15,065 nucleotides of DNA. Origin: an uncultured beta proteobacterium. Its GTDB lineage: Bacteria; Pseudomonadota; Gammaproteobacteria; Burkholderiales; Rhodocyclaceae. The first letter of the stretch is position 1; the number at the start of each line of letters is the position of its first letter. The position numbers and the translations under genes are program-made. The stretch is from positions 1 through 15,065 of the forward strand of contig CAIVZW010000526.1 of the NCBI GenBank assembly GCA_903910495.1. Reading direction: 5' to 3'. Positions 7,401-14,738 of this stretch are shown piece by piece. Under the pieces are notes generated by a model that saw only the letters and a list, made by a program, of their open reading frames with translations, did not search any database and had not been told where the DNA came from.

Positions 7401-8870
7401 GTGAAACCCTACTATTTCAAATCTCTCCTGCGACTTGCGCTGGTGCTGGCCGTTGCCATCAACGGCTCTACCACTGCGCTGGCTGACGACCTCCCCGATC
7501 TTGGAGAATCGGCACGTGCAGAACTCTCGCCACAGATCGAACGCAAGATAGGCGAGAGCATCATGAATGAGATTCGTCTGCGTGAGCCCAGTTATGTCGA
7601 TGATCCCGAAATCAACGATTATCTCAATCGTCTTGGTGCTGGTCTTGTCGGATCCAGTGCAAATCCGACCGGTGACTTCCACTTCTTTGCCATTCGTGAC
7701 AACACCGTAAACGCCTTTGCCATGTTTGGCGGCTTTATCGGCATGAATACTGGCACTATTCTCACGGCACAGTCCGAGTCCGAGTTGGCTGGTGTGCTCG
7801 CCCACGAAATTGCCCACGTCACCCAGAATCATCTGGCACGCCAGATCGCCAAGGAGAAACAGAATACGCTTCCGAGCATGATTGCCATGGCCATTGGCAT
7901 ACTTGCCGCCCGCTCCAATTCGTCGGTGGCTGCCGCGACCATGACTTCGGCTCAAGCCGGAGTCGTACAGGCACAATTGGCTTATACCCGCGATTTCGAA
8001 CGTGAAGCCGATCGCATGGGCTATCAATCGCTCGAAAAAGCGGGCTTTGATGTGCGCGGCATGGGCGATTTCTTCGAGCGATTGCAAAAAGCGGGCCGCC
8101 TTTACGAGAATAACGCTCCGGTTTATTTGCGTTCGCATCCGCTGACGGGCGAGCGGATTTCCGATATGCAGAATCGGGCACAGGATTCACCCTATCGGCA
8201 AGTGGTCAGCAGTCTTGATTTCCACCTCGTGCGTGCAAAACTGCGCGCGCAGATAGGAACACCGCGCGAAGCGGTCACGGAGTTCGAAACTCAGTTGCGC
8301 GAAAGAAAATATGTCTCGCAGACGGCTGCCAACTATGGCCTTGTCTTTGCCCTGATGAGAAGCAAGGACGCTCCGGCGGCACAACGTGCAATTGAAGGGA
8401 TCAGGGCGCTCAAGGTGGCATCGCCGATCATTGCCGGACTGGCCGCCGAAATCAGAACCAGCCTCGGCGATTTGCCGGCGGCCCAGGCCATTTATCGCGA
8501 TGCCTTGCAGCGTTTCCCTCAGTCGAAGGCTCTCGTTTATGGCTACGCCGAGTCGCTTTTCGCCGGACGGCAGTATGATCAGGCCTTGCCATTCCTGGAA
8601 TCGCAGTTGCAACTCAACTTTTCCGATTACAAGCTCTACGCTCTGCAGGCGAAAACCTATTCGGCCATGGGAAAGCGTTTGCAGCAGCACCGGGCGCAAG
8701 CGGAGTCCTATTTGCTGCTTGGGCAGCTTGGGCAGGCGGTTGAACAGTTGCAGTTTGCCCAGCAAGCGAGCGATGGCAATTTCTACGAGCAATCTGCTGT
8801 TGACGCCCGTCTGCGCGAGTTACGCAAGTTGCAGACCGAAGAATCCCGGCTGAAAAGGAATGGTGGTTAG
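7401..8870 (+). CDS. bepA: BepA-type periplasmic M48 metalloprotease with TPR domain
   Basis: A zinc metallopeptidase/chaperone of the BepA (YfgC) family, which in E. coli helps LptD assembly and degrades stalled outer-membrane proteins with the BAM machinery. From GTG 7401 the product has 489 residues (E. coli BepA 487). It begins with a signal peptide ending ALA|DD near residue 28. The zinc motif HEIAH is at 135-139, the third-ligand segment EREADRMG near 200-207, and RSHPLTGER places His246 at the position of the regulatory His of E. coli BepA. From about 265 onward helical TPR-like repeats are apparent. An alternative GTG at 7368 would add 11 residues before the signal peptide; the numbering and a -10-like TATCAT at 7361-7366 favour 7401. 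It probably heads an operon with the TusA-like and pabB genes. Confidence 0.9.
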   Translation: MKPYYFKSLLRLALVLAVAINGSTTALADDLPDLGESARAELSPQIERKIGESIMNEIRLREPSYVDDPEINDYLNRLGAGLVGSSANPTGDFHFFAIRDNTVNAFAMFGGFIGMNTGTILTAQSESELAGVLAHEIAHVTQNHLARQIAKEKQNTLPSMIAMAIGILAARSNSSVAAATMTSAQAGVVQAQLAYTRDFEREADRMGYQSLEKAGFDVRGMGDFFERLQKAGRLYENNAPVYLRSHPLTGERISDMQNRAQDSPYRQVVSSLDFHLVRAKLRAQIGTPREAVTEFETQLRERKYVSQTAANYGLVFALMRSKDAPAAQRAIEGIRALKVASPIIAGLAAEIRTSLGDLPAAQAIYRDALQRFPQSKALVYGYAESLFAGRQYDQALPFLESQLQLNFSDYKLYALQAKTYSAMGKRLQQHRAQAESYLLLGQLGQAVEQLQFAQQASDGNFYEQSAVDARLRELRKLQTEESRLKRNGG

Positions 8871-8902
8871 CATGCACAACTCTAATTACTCCGGATCTGA
8901 TC

Positions 8903-9130
8903 ATGCAATTTGATCGAGAACTTGACGTCAAGGGGCTGAACTGCCCACTGCCGATCCTGCGCACTAAAAAGGCGCTATCCGAGATGGCTTCGGGCCAGAT
9001 ATTGCGTGTTCTGGCCACTGATCCGGGTGCGGCCAAGGATTTTCAGGCTTTTGCCAGGCAGACCGGGAACCAGTTATTGTCCAATGCCGAGTCCGATCAG
9101 GTCTTCGAGTTCTATTTCAGGCGCAAGTAA
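8903..9130 (+). CDS. TusA-family sulfur carrier protein
   Basis: A 75-residue protein of the SirA/TusA/YedF fold. Such proteins carry sulfur as a persulfide on one cysteine for tRNA thiolation, cofactor synthesis or sulfur oxidation. The signature is LDVKGLNCPLPILRTKKAL, with the carrier cysteine at residue 14 in the invariant Cys-Pro context. This is the only cysteine visible. The gene starts 32 bases after bepA, with a weak GGA 7 bases before the ATG, and ends 39 bases before the chosen pabB start, so co-transcription is likely. The LPILR form is the general family type, not specifically E. coli TusA (CPEPVMMVR), so the sulfur acceptor is unknown and no symbol is assigned. Confidence 0.9.
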   Translation: MQFDRELDVKGLNCPLPILRTKKALSEMASGQILRVLATDPGAAKDFQAFARQTGNQLLSNAESDQVFEFYFRRK

Positions 9131-9169
9131 GTTAGCTTTCTGCCGCATCTATTGCCTTCAACTCCAGCC

Positions 9170-10960
9170 ATGATCATGGTTGATCGACCATTCGCACTGT
9201 TTGATGGCGACGATGGTGGCGGCCTTCTGTTGTCGGACTATCGTCGAGTCATTCATTTCGAAGGGAATAGCGGAAACATCGCTAGTCTTGAAACCGTATT
9301 CGAGGCTCTCGAGGAGGCTTCGGCTCAGGGTGAATGGCTGGTGCTCGCGGCTGACTATGCGCTTGGTGCCTGTTTCGAGCCGGCGATCCTGCAAATTGAC
9401 TCGAGTCGCCCACAATTGCGTGGCTGGGTGTTTGGCCAGGGACAAGGACTCGATGCGCAGGCGCTAGACGCTTTCCTTGAAGCGCGTTTGGCGCTTGTAT
9501 CTGGGCATGATCGGGTTGTTGGCGTGGCGAACGTCAGTCCCGAGCTGGATGCTGCTGACTATGCATCAAAGGTCGAGCAGATCCAGCGCTGGATTAGAAA
9601 GGGCGATTGTTACCAGATCAACCTGACGTTTCCGCTCGAATTCAGCGTGTTCGGTCATCCGCTGGCACTTTACGCCCGTTTGCGTGAACGCCAGCCGGTA
9701 CGCTACGGAGCTTTCATTTCAATCGCGGACGAAACACTGCTTTCTTTTTCACCCGAATTGTTTTTCGAACGTGTCGGCGATCGTGTCGTGACGCGACCGA
9801 TGAAGGGGACTGCAGCCCGCGGTTCCGTGCCAGAAGACGATGAGGCAAGGCGTAGCGCGTTGCTGGCGTCGGAGAAGGAACGCGCCGAGAACATCATGAT
9901 TGTCGATCTTCTGCGCAACGATCTGGGGCGCCTGGCCCGGCCTGGAAAGATGCGTGTCGAATCGCTTTGCGTGGCTGAAGCTTATCCAACTCTGTGGCAA
10001 GTTGTCTCTACTATTTCCGCCGACTTGCCCGATGTGCGGTTGTTTGACCTGTTCCGCGCATTGTTCCCCTGCGGTTCGATTACCGGCGCACCGAAGATTC
10101 GGGCCATGCAGTGCATTTCGGAATTGGAACACCTGCCGCGGGGTCTGTACACTGGTGCGCTGGGCTGGCTGGCACCGGGCGGTGATTGCCGTTTCAATGT
10201 GGCCATTCGTACTCTGGAGCTTGCCCGGGATGGGCGCGCGCGACTCGGCGTCGGAAGCGGTATTGTCATAGATGCCGACCCGGCCAAGGAGTATGCCGAA
10301 TGTCTCCTGAAAGCCCGTTTCCTTACCGGCTTTGATCCCGGTTTCGAGTTGATCGAAACGATGCGGATTGAAAACGGTGAGTGCCCACTATTGTCCTTGC
10401 ACATGAAGAGGCTTGAGGCTTCGGCACGCGCCCTCGGTTTTACCTGCGATATGCCGGCTCTTTCTGCGGCTCTGGCAGAACAGTCATCGGCGTGCACAAG
10501 CGGTATTTTTCGTGTTCGTTTAAGCGTTGCGCATGATGGAAAATTCCGCATCGTCGCGAGCGAAATGAACGACGACGAGCGAATCTGGACGGTGGTTCTA
10601 GCGGACGAAGCCTTGGACGAAGACGATTATCTGCTGCGCCACAAGACGACCGCACGAAGCCGTTACAACGAGGCGCTGGCCCGGCTTGTCGAAACACCGG
10701 AGGTGTTCGACGCGATCTTTTTCAACTCGCGGGGTGAGGTCTGTGAGGGCGCGCGTAGCAATGTTTTCGTTGAACGTGAGGGCAAACTGCTGACCCCATT
10801 GCTATCCTGCGGCTTGCTACCGGGCGTGATGCGCCAGCATCTGTTGCAATCGGGGCGAGCTGTCGAAAGCGTGCTGAGGAAGGACGATCTGCTCAACGCG
10901 CCGGCGATCCATATGGCTAACGCGTTGCGCGGCCTGATCCCGGTGAAATTACTGGTTTGA
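9170..10960 (+). CDS. pabB: Fused aminodeoxychorismate synthase I / aminodeoxychorismate lyase (PabB-PabC)
   Basis: A cytosolic two-domain enzyme for p-aminobenzoate, the folate precursor. The N-terminal chorismate-binding domain (about 1-385) aminates chorismate with ammonia from a separate PabA. Its motif PMKGT has Lys212, which marks PabB; anthranilate synthases have Ala there. Further conserved blocks are ENIMIVDLLRNDLG and GSITGAPK. The C-terminal fold-type IV PLP domain (about 395-596) opens with FELIETM and carries RHKTTARSRYN, with the likely PLP Lys492, and RSNVFVE. It would remove pyruvate to give p-aminobenzoate. The start is uncertain: ATG 9170, ATG 9176 and TTG 9152 are all in frame and none has a good ribosome binding site. 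No pabA is seen. The gene ends 4 bases from the convergent yjbQ stop. Confidence 0.93.
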   Translation: MIMVDRPFALFDGDDGGGLLLSDYRRVIHFEGNSGNIASLETVFEALEEASAQGEWLVLAADYALGACFEPAILQIDSSRPQLRGWVFGQGQGLDAQALDAFLEARLALVSGHDRVVGVANVSPELDAADYASKVEQIQRWIRKGDCYQINLTFPLEFSVFGHPLALYARLRERQPVRYGAFISIADETLLSFSPELFFERVGDRVVTRPMKGTAARGSVPEDDEARRSALLASEKERAENIMIVDLLRNDLGRLARPGKMRVESLCVAEAYPTLWQVVSTISADLPDVRLFDLFRALFPCGSITGAPKIRAMQCISELEHLPRGLYTGALGWLAPGGDCRFNVAIRTLELARDGRARLGVGSGIVIDADPAKEYAECLLKARFLTGFDPGFELIETMRIENGECPLLSLHMKRLEASARALGFTCDMPALSAALAEQSSACTSGIFRVRLSVAHDGKFRIVASEMNDDERIWTVVLADEALDEDDYLLRHKTTARSRYNEALARLVETPEVFDAIFFNSRGEVCEGARSNVFVEREGKLLTPLLSCGLLPGVMRQHLLQSGRAVESVLRKDDLLNAPAIHMANALRGLIPVKLLV

Positions 10961-10964
10961 GTAG

Positions 10965-11378
10965 TCAGCCCATCACGGTCACGACAAGTCTTCGGCGCTG
11001 TGAGTGCGACCGGTGTTCCCATAAGTAGATGCCCTGCCATGTGCCCAGAAACAGATCACCTTCCCTTACCGGCACCGTGACTGAACTACCCGCCACAATG
11101 TTTCTGCCGTGAGCGGCCATGTCGTCATCGCCCTCGTCGTCATGGCGATAGGCGCGGTCGCCGTCGGGTGCCCAGCGCTGCGCCAGTGTCTCAAGGTCGT
11201 GGCGTACTGACGGGTCGGCGTTCTCGGTCAGGATGACCGAGCAACTCGTATGCTGGACAAAGATGTTGACTAAACCCGTTTCGATACGTGTAGTCAGGAC
11301 AATTCCTGACACCTCATCCGTTATCTCCGTCGTGCCACGGCCGCGAGTCGAGATTTCGATGATTTGCTGGTGAGCCAT
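10965..11378 (-). CDS. yjbQ: YjbQ family (UPF0047) protein
   Basis: A 137-residue single-domain protein of the YjbQ/UPF0047 family, whose members form a compact trimer. Some have weak thiamine-phosphate synthase activity, but the physiological role is not settled. Family landmarks are VQHTSCSVILTENAD (about 41-55), the acidic/histidine stretch HDDEGDDDMAAHGRN (about 78-92) and GTWQGIYLWEHR (about 112-123). The His and acidic residues probably form the metal or active site. The full family length is present. It is the last gene of the coaBC-dut group, starting 14 bases after the dut stop. Its stop codon lies 4 bases from the convergent pabB stop, leaving no room for a separate terminator. Confidence 0.92.
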   Translation of the reverse strand: MAHQQIIEISTRGRGTTEITDEVSGIVLTTRIETGLVNIFVQHTSCSVILTENADPSVRHDLETLAQRWAPDGDRAYRHDDEGDDDMAAHGRNIVAGSSVTVPVREGDLFLGTWQGIYLWEHRSHSQRRRLVVTVMG

Positions 11379-11392
11379 GGCCGGGTTGGCGC

Positions 11393-11842
11393 TCAGGACT
11401 TTCCGGTACTGCCAAACCCGCCGGCACCGCGTGTGCTGGCGTCAAACTCGTCGACCACATCAAATGCAACCTGCATCACCGGAACGACGACGAGTTGCGC
11501 CAGTCGTTCGAGCGGGTTGAGCGTGAAACTTTCCTTGCCGCGATTCCAGGTCGATACCATGATTTCACCCTGGTAGTCGGAGTCGATCAAGCCCACCAGA
11601 TTGCCGAGCACGATGCCGTGCTTGTGTCCAAGACCCGAGCGCGGCAGGATCATTGCGGCCAGGCCGGGGTCGGCGAGATGGATGGCGATGCCGGTCGGAA
11701 TCAGCAGGGTATCGCCGGGATGAATCTTGACCGGTGCTTCAATGCAGGCGCGCAGATCGAGGCCGGCCGAGCCGGGCGTGGCGTAATGTGGCGGACTGTC
11801 TTTCAGACGCGGGTCAAGGATGCGGACGTCAACTCGGTGCAT
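11393..11842 (-). CDS. dut: dUTP diphosphatase (dUTPase)
   Basis: Hydrolyses dUTP to dUMP and pyrophosphate, keeping uracil out of DNA and supplying dUMP for thymidylate synthesis; homotrimeric and cytosolic. All five dUTPase motifs occur in order in 149 residues: [10 protein letters not shown] (about 23-32), [10 protein letters not shown] (about 67-76), [10 protein letters not shown] (about 84-93, with the catalytic Asp in LID), RLAQLVVVP (about 113-121) and [10 protein letters not shown] (about 138-147). The last is the mobile arm that closes the active site of a neighbouring subunit. The start ATG 11842 has AGGAA about 7 bases upstream. It follows the small membrane-protein gene by 11 bases in the coaBC operon; coaBC-dut adjacency is also found in E. 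coli. Confidence 0.97.
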   Translation of the reverse strand: MHRVDVRILDPRLKDSPPHYATPGSAGLDLRACIEAPVKIHPGDTLLIPTGIAIHLADPGLAAMILPRSGLGHKHGIVLGNLVGLIDSDYQGEIMVSTWNRGKESFTLNPLERLAQLVVVPVMQVAFDVVDEFDASTRGAGGFGSTGKS

Positions 11843-11853
11843 GGGTGTTCCTG

Positions 11854-12048
11854 TCAGATAAGAAAGAATAGAGAGGCGCAGGCGAGGGCGAGGATCAGCA
11901 GGCCGATCGTCAATCGCTTCGCCAGCCGGGCGTTCTCGCGCTCTTTAACGCGCCAGTGCTGAACCATTGCGCTGGCACGCCTCAATGCAGCGCGCCCGAC
12001 GATGTGGCGGGTTTTGTCCTGAACGTAATCGTCCTGTGCGCTGTTCAT
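11854..12048 (-). CDS. Small C-terminally anchored membrane protein, unknown function
   Basis: I do not recognise a family. The 64-residue product has a basic, polar N-terminal part (1-44, rich in Arg, Lys, Gln and Glu) predicted to be helical. It is followed by one strongly hydrophobic segment (about 45-64) that runs to the last residue, so the protein would be tail-anchored with its body in the cytoplasm. Reality is supported by context: the start ATG shares one base with the coaBC stop codon (TGATG at 12050-12046), suggesting translational coupling, and the stop is 11 bases before dut. No enzymatic motif is visible. A link to coenzyme A or nucleotide metabolism would be guesswork; it may simply be carried in the operon. 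Confidence 0.7.
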   Translation of the reverse strand: MNSAQDDYVQDKTRHIVGRAALRRASAMVQHWRVKERENARLAKRLTIGLLILALACASLFFLI

Positions 12049-13238
12049 CAGCGCCCGGCAAGCCGTTGGGCAATTTGCTTCACGAGGGCTCTGGCCAGAT
12101 CAATTTTCTGGCCGGACGGCAACGCCGTCTCGCCGCTCTCATCGAACAGAACCAGAGTGTTTTCGTCACCCCCGAAGCCATCCTGAATCAGGTTGCCGAC
12201 GATCAGCGGAAGCTTCTTCGCGGTGCGTTTTTTTTGTGCGTACTCCACCAGATTCCGGCTCTCTGCCGCGAAGCCAACGCAGAACGGGGGCGCGGGCAGG
12301 GCGGCGACGTCGGCCAGAATGTCCGGGTTCTGAACGAGTTCGATGGGCGATGCGATGTGGCCATCCTTCTTGATCTTGTGTTCGGCAAAGACCTTGGGGC
12401 GGTAATCGGCAACCGCAGCGACGCCGATGAATACATCCTGCCCAGCAGCACGGCGCATGACTTCCGCGTGCATTTCCAGGGCGCTGGTGACGTTGATGCG
12501 CGTTACCCCGTGTGGCGTAGGCTGGCTGACCGGTCCGCACACCAGCGTGACCACGGCGCCGGCTTCCTGAGCGGCGCGCGCCACGGCAAAGCCCATCTTG
12601 CCGCTCGACAGATTGGTGATGCCGCGTACCGGGTCGATGGCTTCGAAGGTCGGGCCGGCGGTCAGCAGGACATTTTTTCCGGCCAGCAGTTTGGGCTGGA
12701 AGTGGGCGATCAGTTCGGCCACGATCTCTTCCGCTTCGAGCATGCGGCCAAGGCCGGTCTCGCCGCAGGCTTGCTCACCGCTGTCGGGGCCGAGAAGGAC
12801 GATGCCATCACCGCGCAGGGTGGCGATGTTGCGTTGCGTCGCCGCGTTTTCCCACATCTGGCGGTTCATCGCCGGCGCGACCAGCAGCGGGCAGTCGCGT
12901 GCCAGTGCCAGCGTGCTCAGAAGATCATTGGCCAGCCCGTTGGCCAGCTTGGCGATAAAATCAGCCGAGGCCGGAGCGATCAGCAGGACGTCGGCTTCAC
13001 GCGAGAGATCAATGTGTGCCATGTTGTTGGCGACGCGCGGATCCCACTGGTCGGTAAATACGGGGTTGCCCGAGAGCGCCTGGAAAGTGACCGCTGTGAC
13101 AAAATGGGTGGCGGCCTCGGTCATGGCGACATGCACAGTAGCGCCCTGCTTGATCAGCAGGCGAACCAGTTCAGCGGCCTTGTAGGCGGCGATGCCGCCG
13201 GTGACACCGAGGGCAATGCGTTTTCCCGTCAATTCCAT
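12048..13238 (-). CDS. coaBC: CoaBC: phosphopantothenoylcysteine decarboxylase / phosphopantothenate-cysteine ligase
   Basis: A bifunctional coenzyme A biosynthesis enzyme. CoaB joins cysteine to 4'-phosphopantothenate using CTP, and the FMN-dependent CoaC domain decarboxylates the product to 4'-phosphopantetheine. The CoaC half (about 1-185) shows TGGIAAYK, the active-site His75 in HIDLSR, the PAS-type motif [10 protein letters not shown] (88-97) and Cys158 in [10 protein letters not shown]. The CoaB half (about 188-396) has [13 protein letters not shown], Asn209 in [10 protein letters not shown] and the lysine cluster KIKK (288-291). With ATG 13238, His75 and Cys158 take the same numbers as in E. 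coli, so it is preferred over GTG 13247, which adds three residues. It is the first gene of the coaBC/small protein/dut/yjbQ operon and divergent from radC. Confidence 0.97.
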   Translation of the reverse strand: MELTGKRIALGVTGGIAAYKAAELVRLLIKQGATVHVAMTEAATHFVTAVTFQALSGNPVFTDQWDPRVANNMAHIDLSREADVLLIAPASADFIAKLANGLANDLLSTLALARDCPLLVAPAMNRQMWENAATQRNIATLRGDGIVLLGPDSGEQACGETGLGRMLEAEEIVAELIAHFQPKLLAGKNVLLTAGPTFEAIDPVRGITNLSSGKMGFAVARAAQEAGAVVTLVCGPVSQPTPHGVTRINVTSALEMHAEVMRRAAGQDVFIGVAAVADYRPKVFAEHKIKKDGHIASPIELVQNPDILADVAALPAPPFCVGFAAESRNLVEYAQKKRTAKKLPLIVGNLIQDGFGGDENTLVLFDESGETALPSGQKIDLARALVKQIAQRLAGR

Positions 13239-13297
13239 GTGAATCACCCGAAAGCTTGGTTAAAATGCCAGATAAACATTCTAACCGAGATTGGCGC

Positions 13298-13975
13298 ATG
13301 GCAATTACTGACTGGCCTGAGGACGAGCGCCCGCGCGAACGCTTGTTGGCACAGGGTGCTGCAGCCCTTTCCGATGCCGAGCTGCTGGCGATTTTTCTGC
13401 GCGTTGGCATGAAGGGCAAGAGCGCGGTTGATCTGGCGCGTGAGTTGATTCGGCATTTTGGTAGCCTGAATCGTCTGTTTGCGGCGACTCGGGACGAGTT
13501 TTCGACGATTCACGGCATGGGGGCCGCCAAATACGCTCAGTTGCAGGCGGTTCTGGAGATGTCACGGCGAGCTTTGGCTGAAAACATGAAGCAGTCCGGT
13601 GCCTTTTCCACGCCGGGGGCCATCCGCGATTATTTGCGCCTGCATCTGGCTGGTTTGCCCCATGAAGTGTTCTTTGCCATCTGGCTGGATGCACAGAACC
13701 GCCTGATCGCCGGCGAAGAGCTATTCCGGGGAACGCTGACGCAAACCAGCGTCTATCCGCGTGAGGTCGTCAAGAAGGCTTTGTGGCATAATGCGGCCGC
13801 AGTCGTTCTGGCGCACAATCATCCCTCGGGTGTCGCCGAGCCTTCGGCAGCCGATGAGTTTTTGACCCGGGAACTCAGGCAGGCTCTGGCTTTGGTCGAT
13901 GTCCGGGTGCTTGATCACTTCATTGTGGCCGGGCAGTCTCAACCCCTGTCGTTCGCCGAACGTGGATTGCTGTAA
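13298..13975 (+). CDS. radC: RadC family JAB/MPN-domain protein
   Basis: A 225-residue protein of the RadC family. The early claim of a DNA repair role in E. coli was not upheld, and its function is still unclear. The N-terminal part holds a helix-hairpin-helix-like region (about 55-92, with IHGMGAAK), suggesting DNA binding. The C-terminal JAB/MPN domain carries the zinc signature HNHPSG (173-178), a downstream Asp186 and an upstream Glu140, which together would make a metallo-isopeptidase-like site. The start ATG 13298 gives the usual family opening [14 protein letters not shown]; an in-frame ATG at 13265 would add 11 atypical residues. It is divergent from coaBC and followed by rpmB-rpmG, as in many Proteobacteria. 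Confidence 0.94.
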   Translation: MAITDWPEDERPRERLLAQGAAALSDAELLAIFLRVGMKGKSAVDLARELIRHFGSLNRLFAATRDEFSTIHGMGAAKYAQLQAVLEMSRRALAENMKQSGAFSTPGAIRDYLRLHLAGLPHEVFFAIWLDAQNRLIAGEELFRGTLTQTSVYPREVVKKALWHNAAAVVLAHNHPSGVAEPSAADEFLTRELRQALALVDVRVLDHFIVAGQSQPLSFAERGLL

Positions 13976-13994
13976 TGGAAATAACAGAAATAGC

Positions 13995-14024
13995 TTGAAA
14001 TACCCCGGCTGTTTAGGCTAAAAT
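13995..14024 (+). promoter_or_regulatory. Sigma-70 promoter of rpmB-rpmG
   Basis: TTGAAA (13995-14000) and TAAAAT (14019-14024) are separated by 18 bases, each with five of six consensus matches. The predicted start near 14031 leaves a leader of about 32 bases before the rpmB ATG. This places rpmB-rpmG under its own strong promoter, independent of radC. Confidence 0.7.
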
Positions 14025-14062
14025 CGCCGCCTTTCTTCCCAAGATCAACTGGAGCAACAATC

Positions 14063-14296
14063 ATGGCGCGTGTCTGCCAAGTAACGGGTAAAGGCCCGAT
14101 GGTCGGGAACAATGTTTCCCATGCCAACAATAGAACGAAGCGCCGCTTCCTCCCGAATCTGCAATACCGGCGTTTCTGGGTTGAAAGCGAAAACCACTGG
14201 GTGCGTCTGCGCGTATCCAACGCGGGCCTGCGCACTATCGACAAGAACGGCATCGACGTCGTGCTCGCTGACTTGCGCGCCCGCGGCGAGATCTGA
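14063..14296 (+). CDS. rpmB: 50S ribosomal protein L28
   Basis: A large-subunit ribosomal protein of 77 residues, the usual length in Proteobacteria (78 in E. coli). The diagnostic N-terminus is [21 protein letters not shown], followed by the basic [11 protein letters not shown] segment and the C-terminal [15 protein letters not shown] block. It has one cysteine (residue 5) and no CxxC pair, so it is the zinc-independent form. A good ribosome binding site GGAG is 8 bases upstream. It is co-transcribed with rpmG, whose start is 15 bases after the stop. Confidence 0.98.
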   Translation: MARVCQVTGKGPMVGNNVSHANNRTKRRFLPNLQYRRFWVESENHWVRLRVSNAGLRTIDKNGIDVVLADLRARGEI

Positions 14297-14311
14297 CAAG
14301 GAGCTGCAGCC

Positions 14312-14467
14312 ATGCGTGAAAAGATCAAACTGGAATCAAGTGCGGGTACGGGGCATTTCTATACCACCACCAAGAACAAGAAAACCAAGCCCGAGAAGCT
14401 GGAGATGATGAAATATGATCCCAAAGCGCGCAAGCACGTGGCTTACAAGGAAACCAAGCTGAAGTGA
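14312..14467 (+). CDS. rpmG: 50S ribosomal protein L33
   Basis: A 51-residue, highly basic large-subunit ribosomal protein beginning [19 protein letters not shown], followed by the typical [24 protein letters not shown] stretch. Family length is 49-55 residues. It contains no cysteine, so it is the zinc-independent (C-minus) form, matching the zinc-free L28 encoded before it. AAGGAG (14298-14303) is an excellent ribosome binding site 8 bases before the ATG. A strong intrinsic terminator follows 24 bases after the stop codon, ending the rpmBG operon. Confidence 0.98.
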   Translation: MREKIKLESSAGTGHFYTTTKNKKTKPEKLEMMKYDPKARKHVAYKETKLK

Positions 14468-14491
14468 TTCGCCAGGGTTTCTGCGCGAAAT

Positions 14492-14523
14492 AAAAACCTT
14501 GCTGATTGAGCGGGGTTTTTTTT
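14492..14523 (+). terminator. Intrinsic terminator of rpmB-rpmG
   Basis: A 12-base-pair stem AAAAACCTTGCT (14492-14503) / AGCGGGGTTTTT (14509-14520), with two G-U pairs and a GATTG loop, runs into a tract of eight T residues ending at 14523. It is typical for a ribosomal protein operon end. Confidence 0.9.
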
Positions 14524-14589
14524 CGCCCTGATTTTCGGAGCTTAGAGAAAGGCTGATTTATTCGTCCCCCAGGAGGACTTGAGCCCAAG

Positions 14590-14608
14590 GCCCCGTTGCC
14601 TTCGGGGC
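14590..14608. repeat. GC-rich hairpin inside the putative mini-element
   Basis: GCCCCG (14590-14595) and CGGGGC (14603-14608) form a perfect 6-base stem around a 7-base loop. It directly abuts the larger palindromic pair starting at 14609, adding to the dense secondary structure of this segment. No T-tract follows, so it is not an intrinsic terminator. Confidence 0.6.
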
Positions 14609-14675
14609 GTCACCCCGGCGAAAGCCGGGGTCCAGTTCGTTGATTCTTCTGGATTCCGGCTTTCGCCGGAATGAC
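14609..14675. repeat. Paired palindromic repeat of the GGCGAAAGCC type
   Basis: Two 27-base arms, 14609-14635 and 14649-14675, are near-perfect reverse complements separated by 13 bases. Each arm is itself a hairpin: CCCCGGC-GAAA-GCCGGGG on the left and TTCCGGC-TTTC-GCCGGAA on the right. The only differences between the arms are paired changes (CC/GG versus TT/AA) that keep each small hairpin intact. This GTCA-(stem)-TCCAG motif is a very common intergenic repeat in Proteobacteria; its translation shows up as the familiar LDSGFRRNDG. It is probably REP-like, and its function here is unknown. Confidence 0.8.
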
Positions 14676-14738
14676 GGATTTGGAATTCAGCGTTTCCTTA
14701 GGTCGTTCGCACTACGTTGCTGCGACGGCCTGCCCGGC

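Larger units (their letters stand above)
14541..14702. mobile_element. Putative non-autonomous mini-element (MITE-like) with imperfect terminal inverted repeats
   Basis: The left end CTTAGAGAAAGGCTGATTT (14541-14559) and the reverse complement of the right end (14702-14684, CCTAAGGAAACGCTGAATT) agree at 14 of 19 positions, including the core GAAA.GCTGA.TT. Between them lie three nested hairpins and no coding potential. The size, about 162 bases, and the layout fit a MITE or a solo palindromic element mobilised in trans. No clear target-site duplication was seen and no transposase is in the window, so exact borders are uncertain. Confidence 0.45.

Noticed and set aside
7314..8138. Minus-strand open frame (274 codons) opposite bepA
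   Set aside because: It runs through the cold-shock gene terminator and the bepA signal peptide and HEIAH region on the opposite strand; no recognisable family.
11967..13412. Plus-strand open frame (481 codons) across coaBC and the radC start
   Set aside because: Antisense to coaBC, with all catalytic residues readable on the minus strand, and it then overlaps the radC start out of frame.
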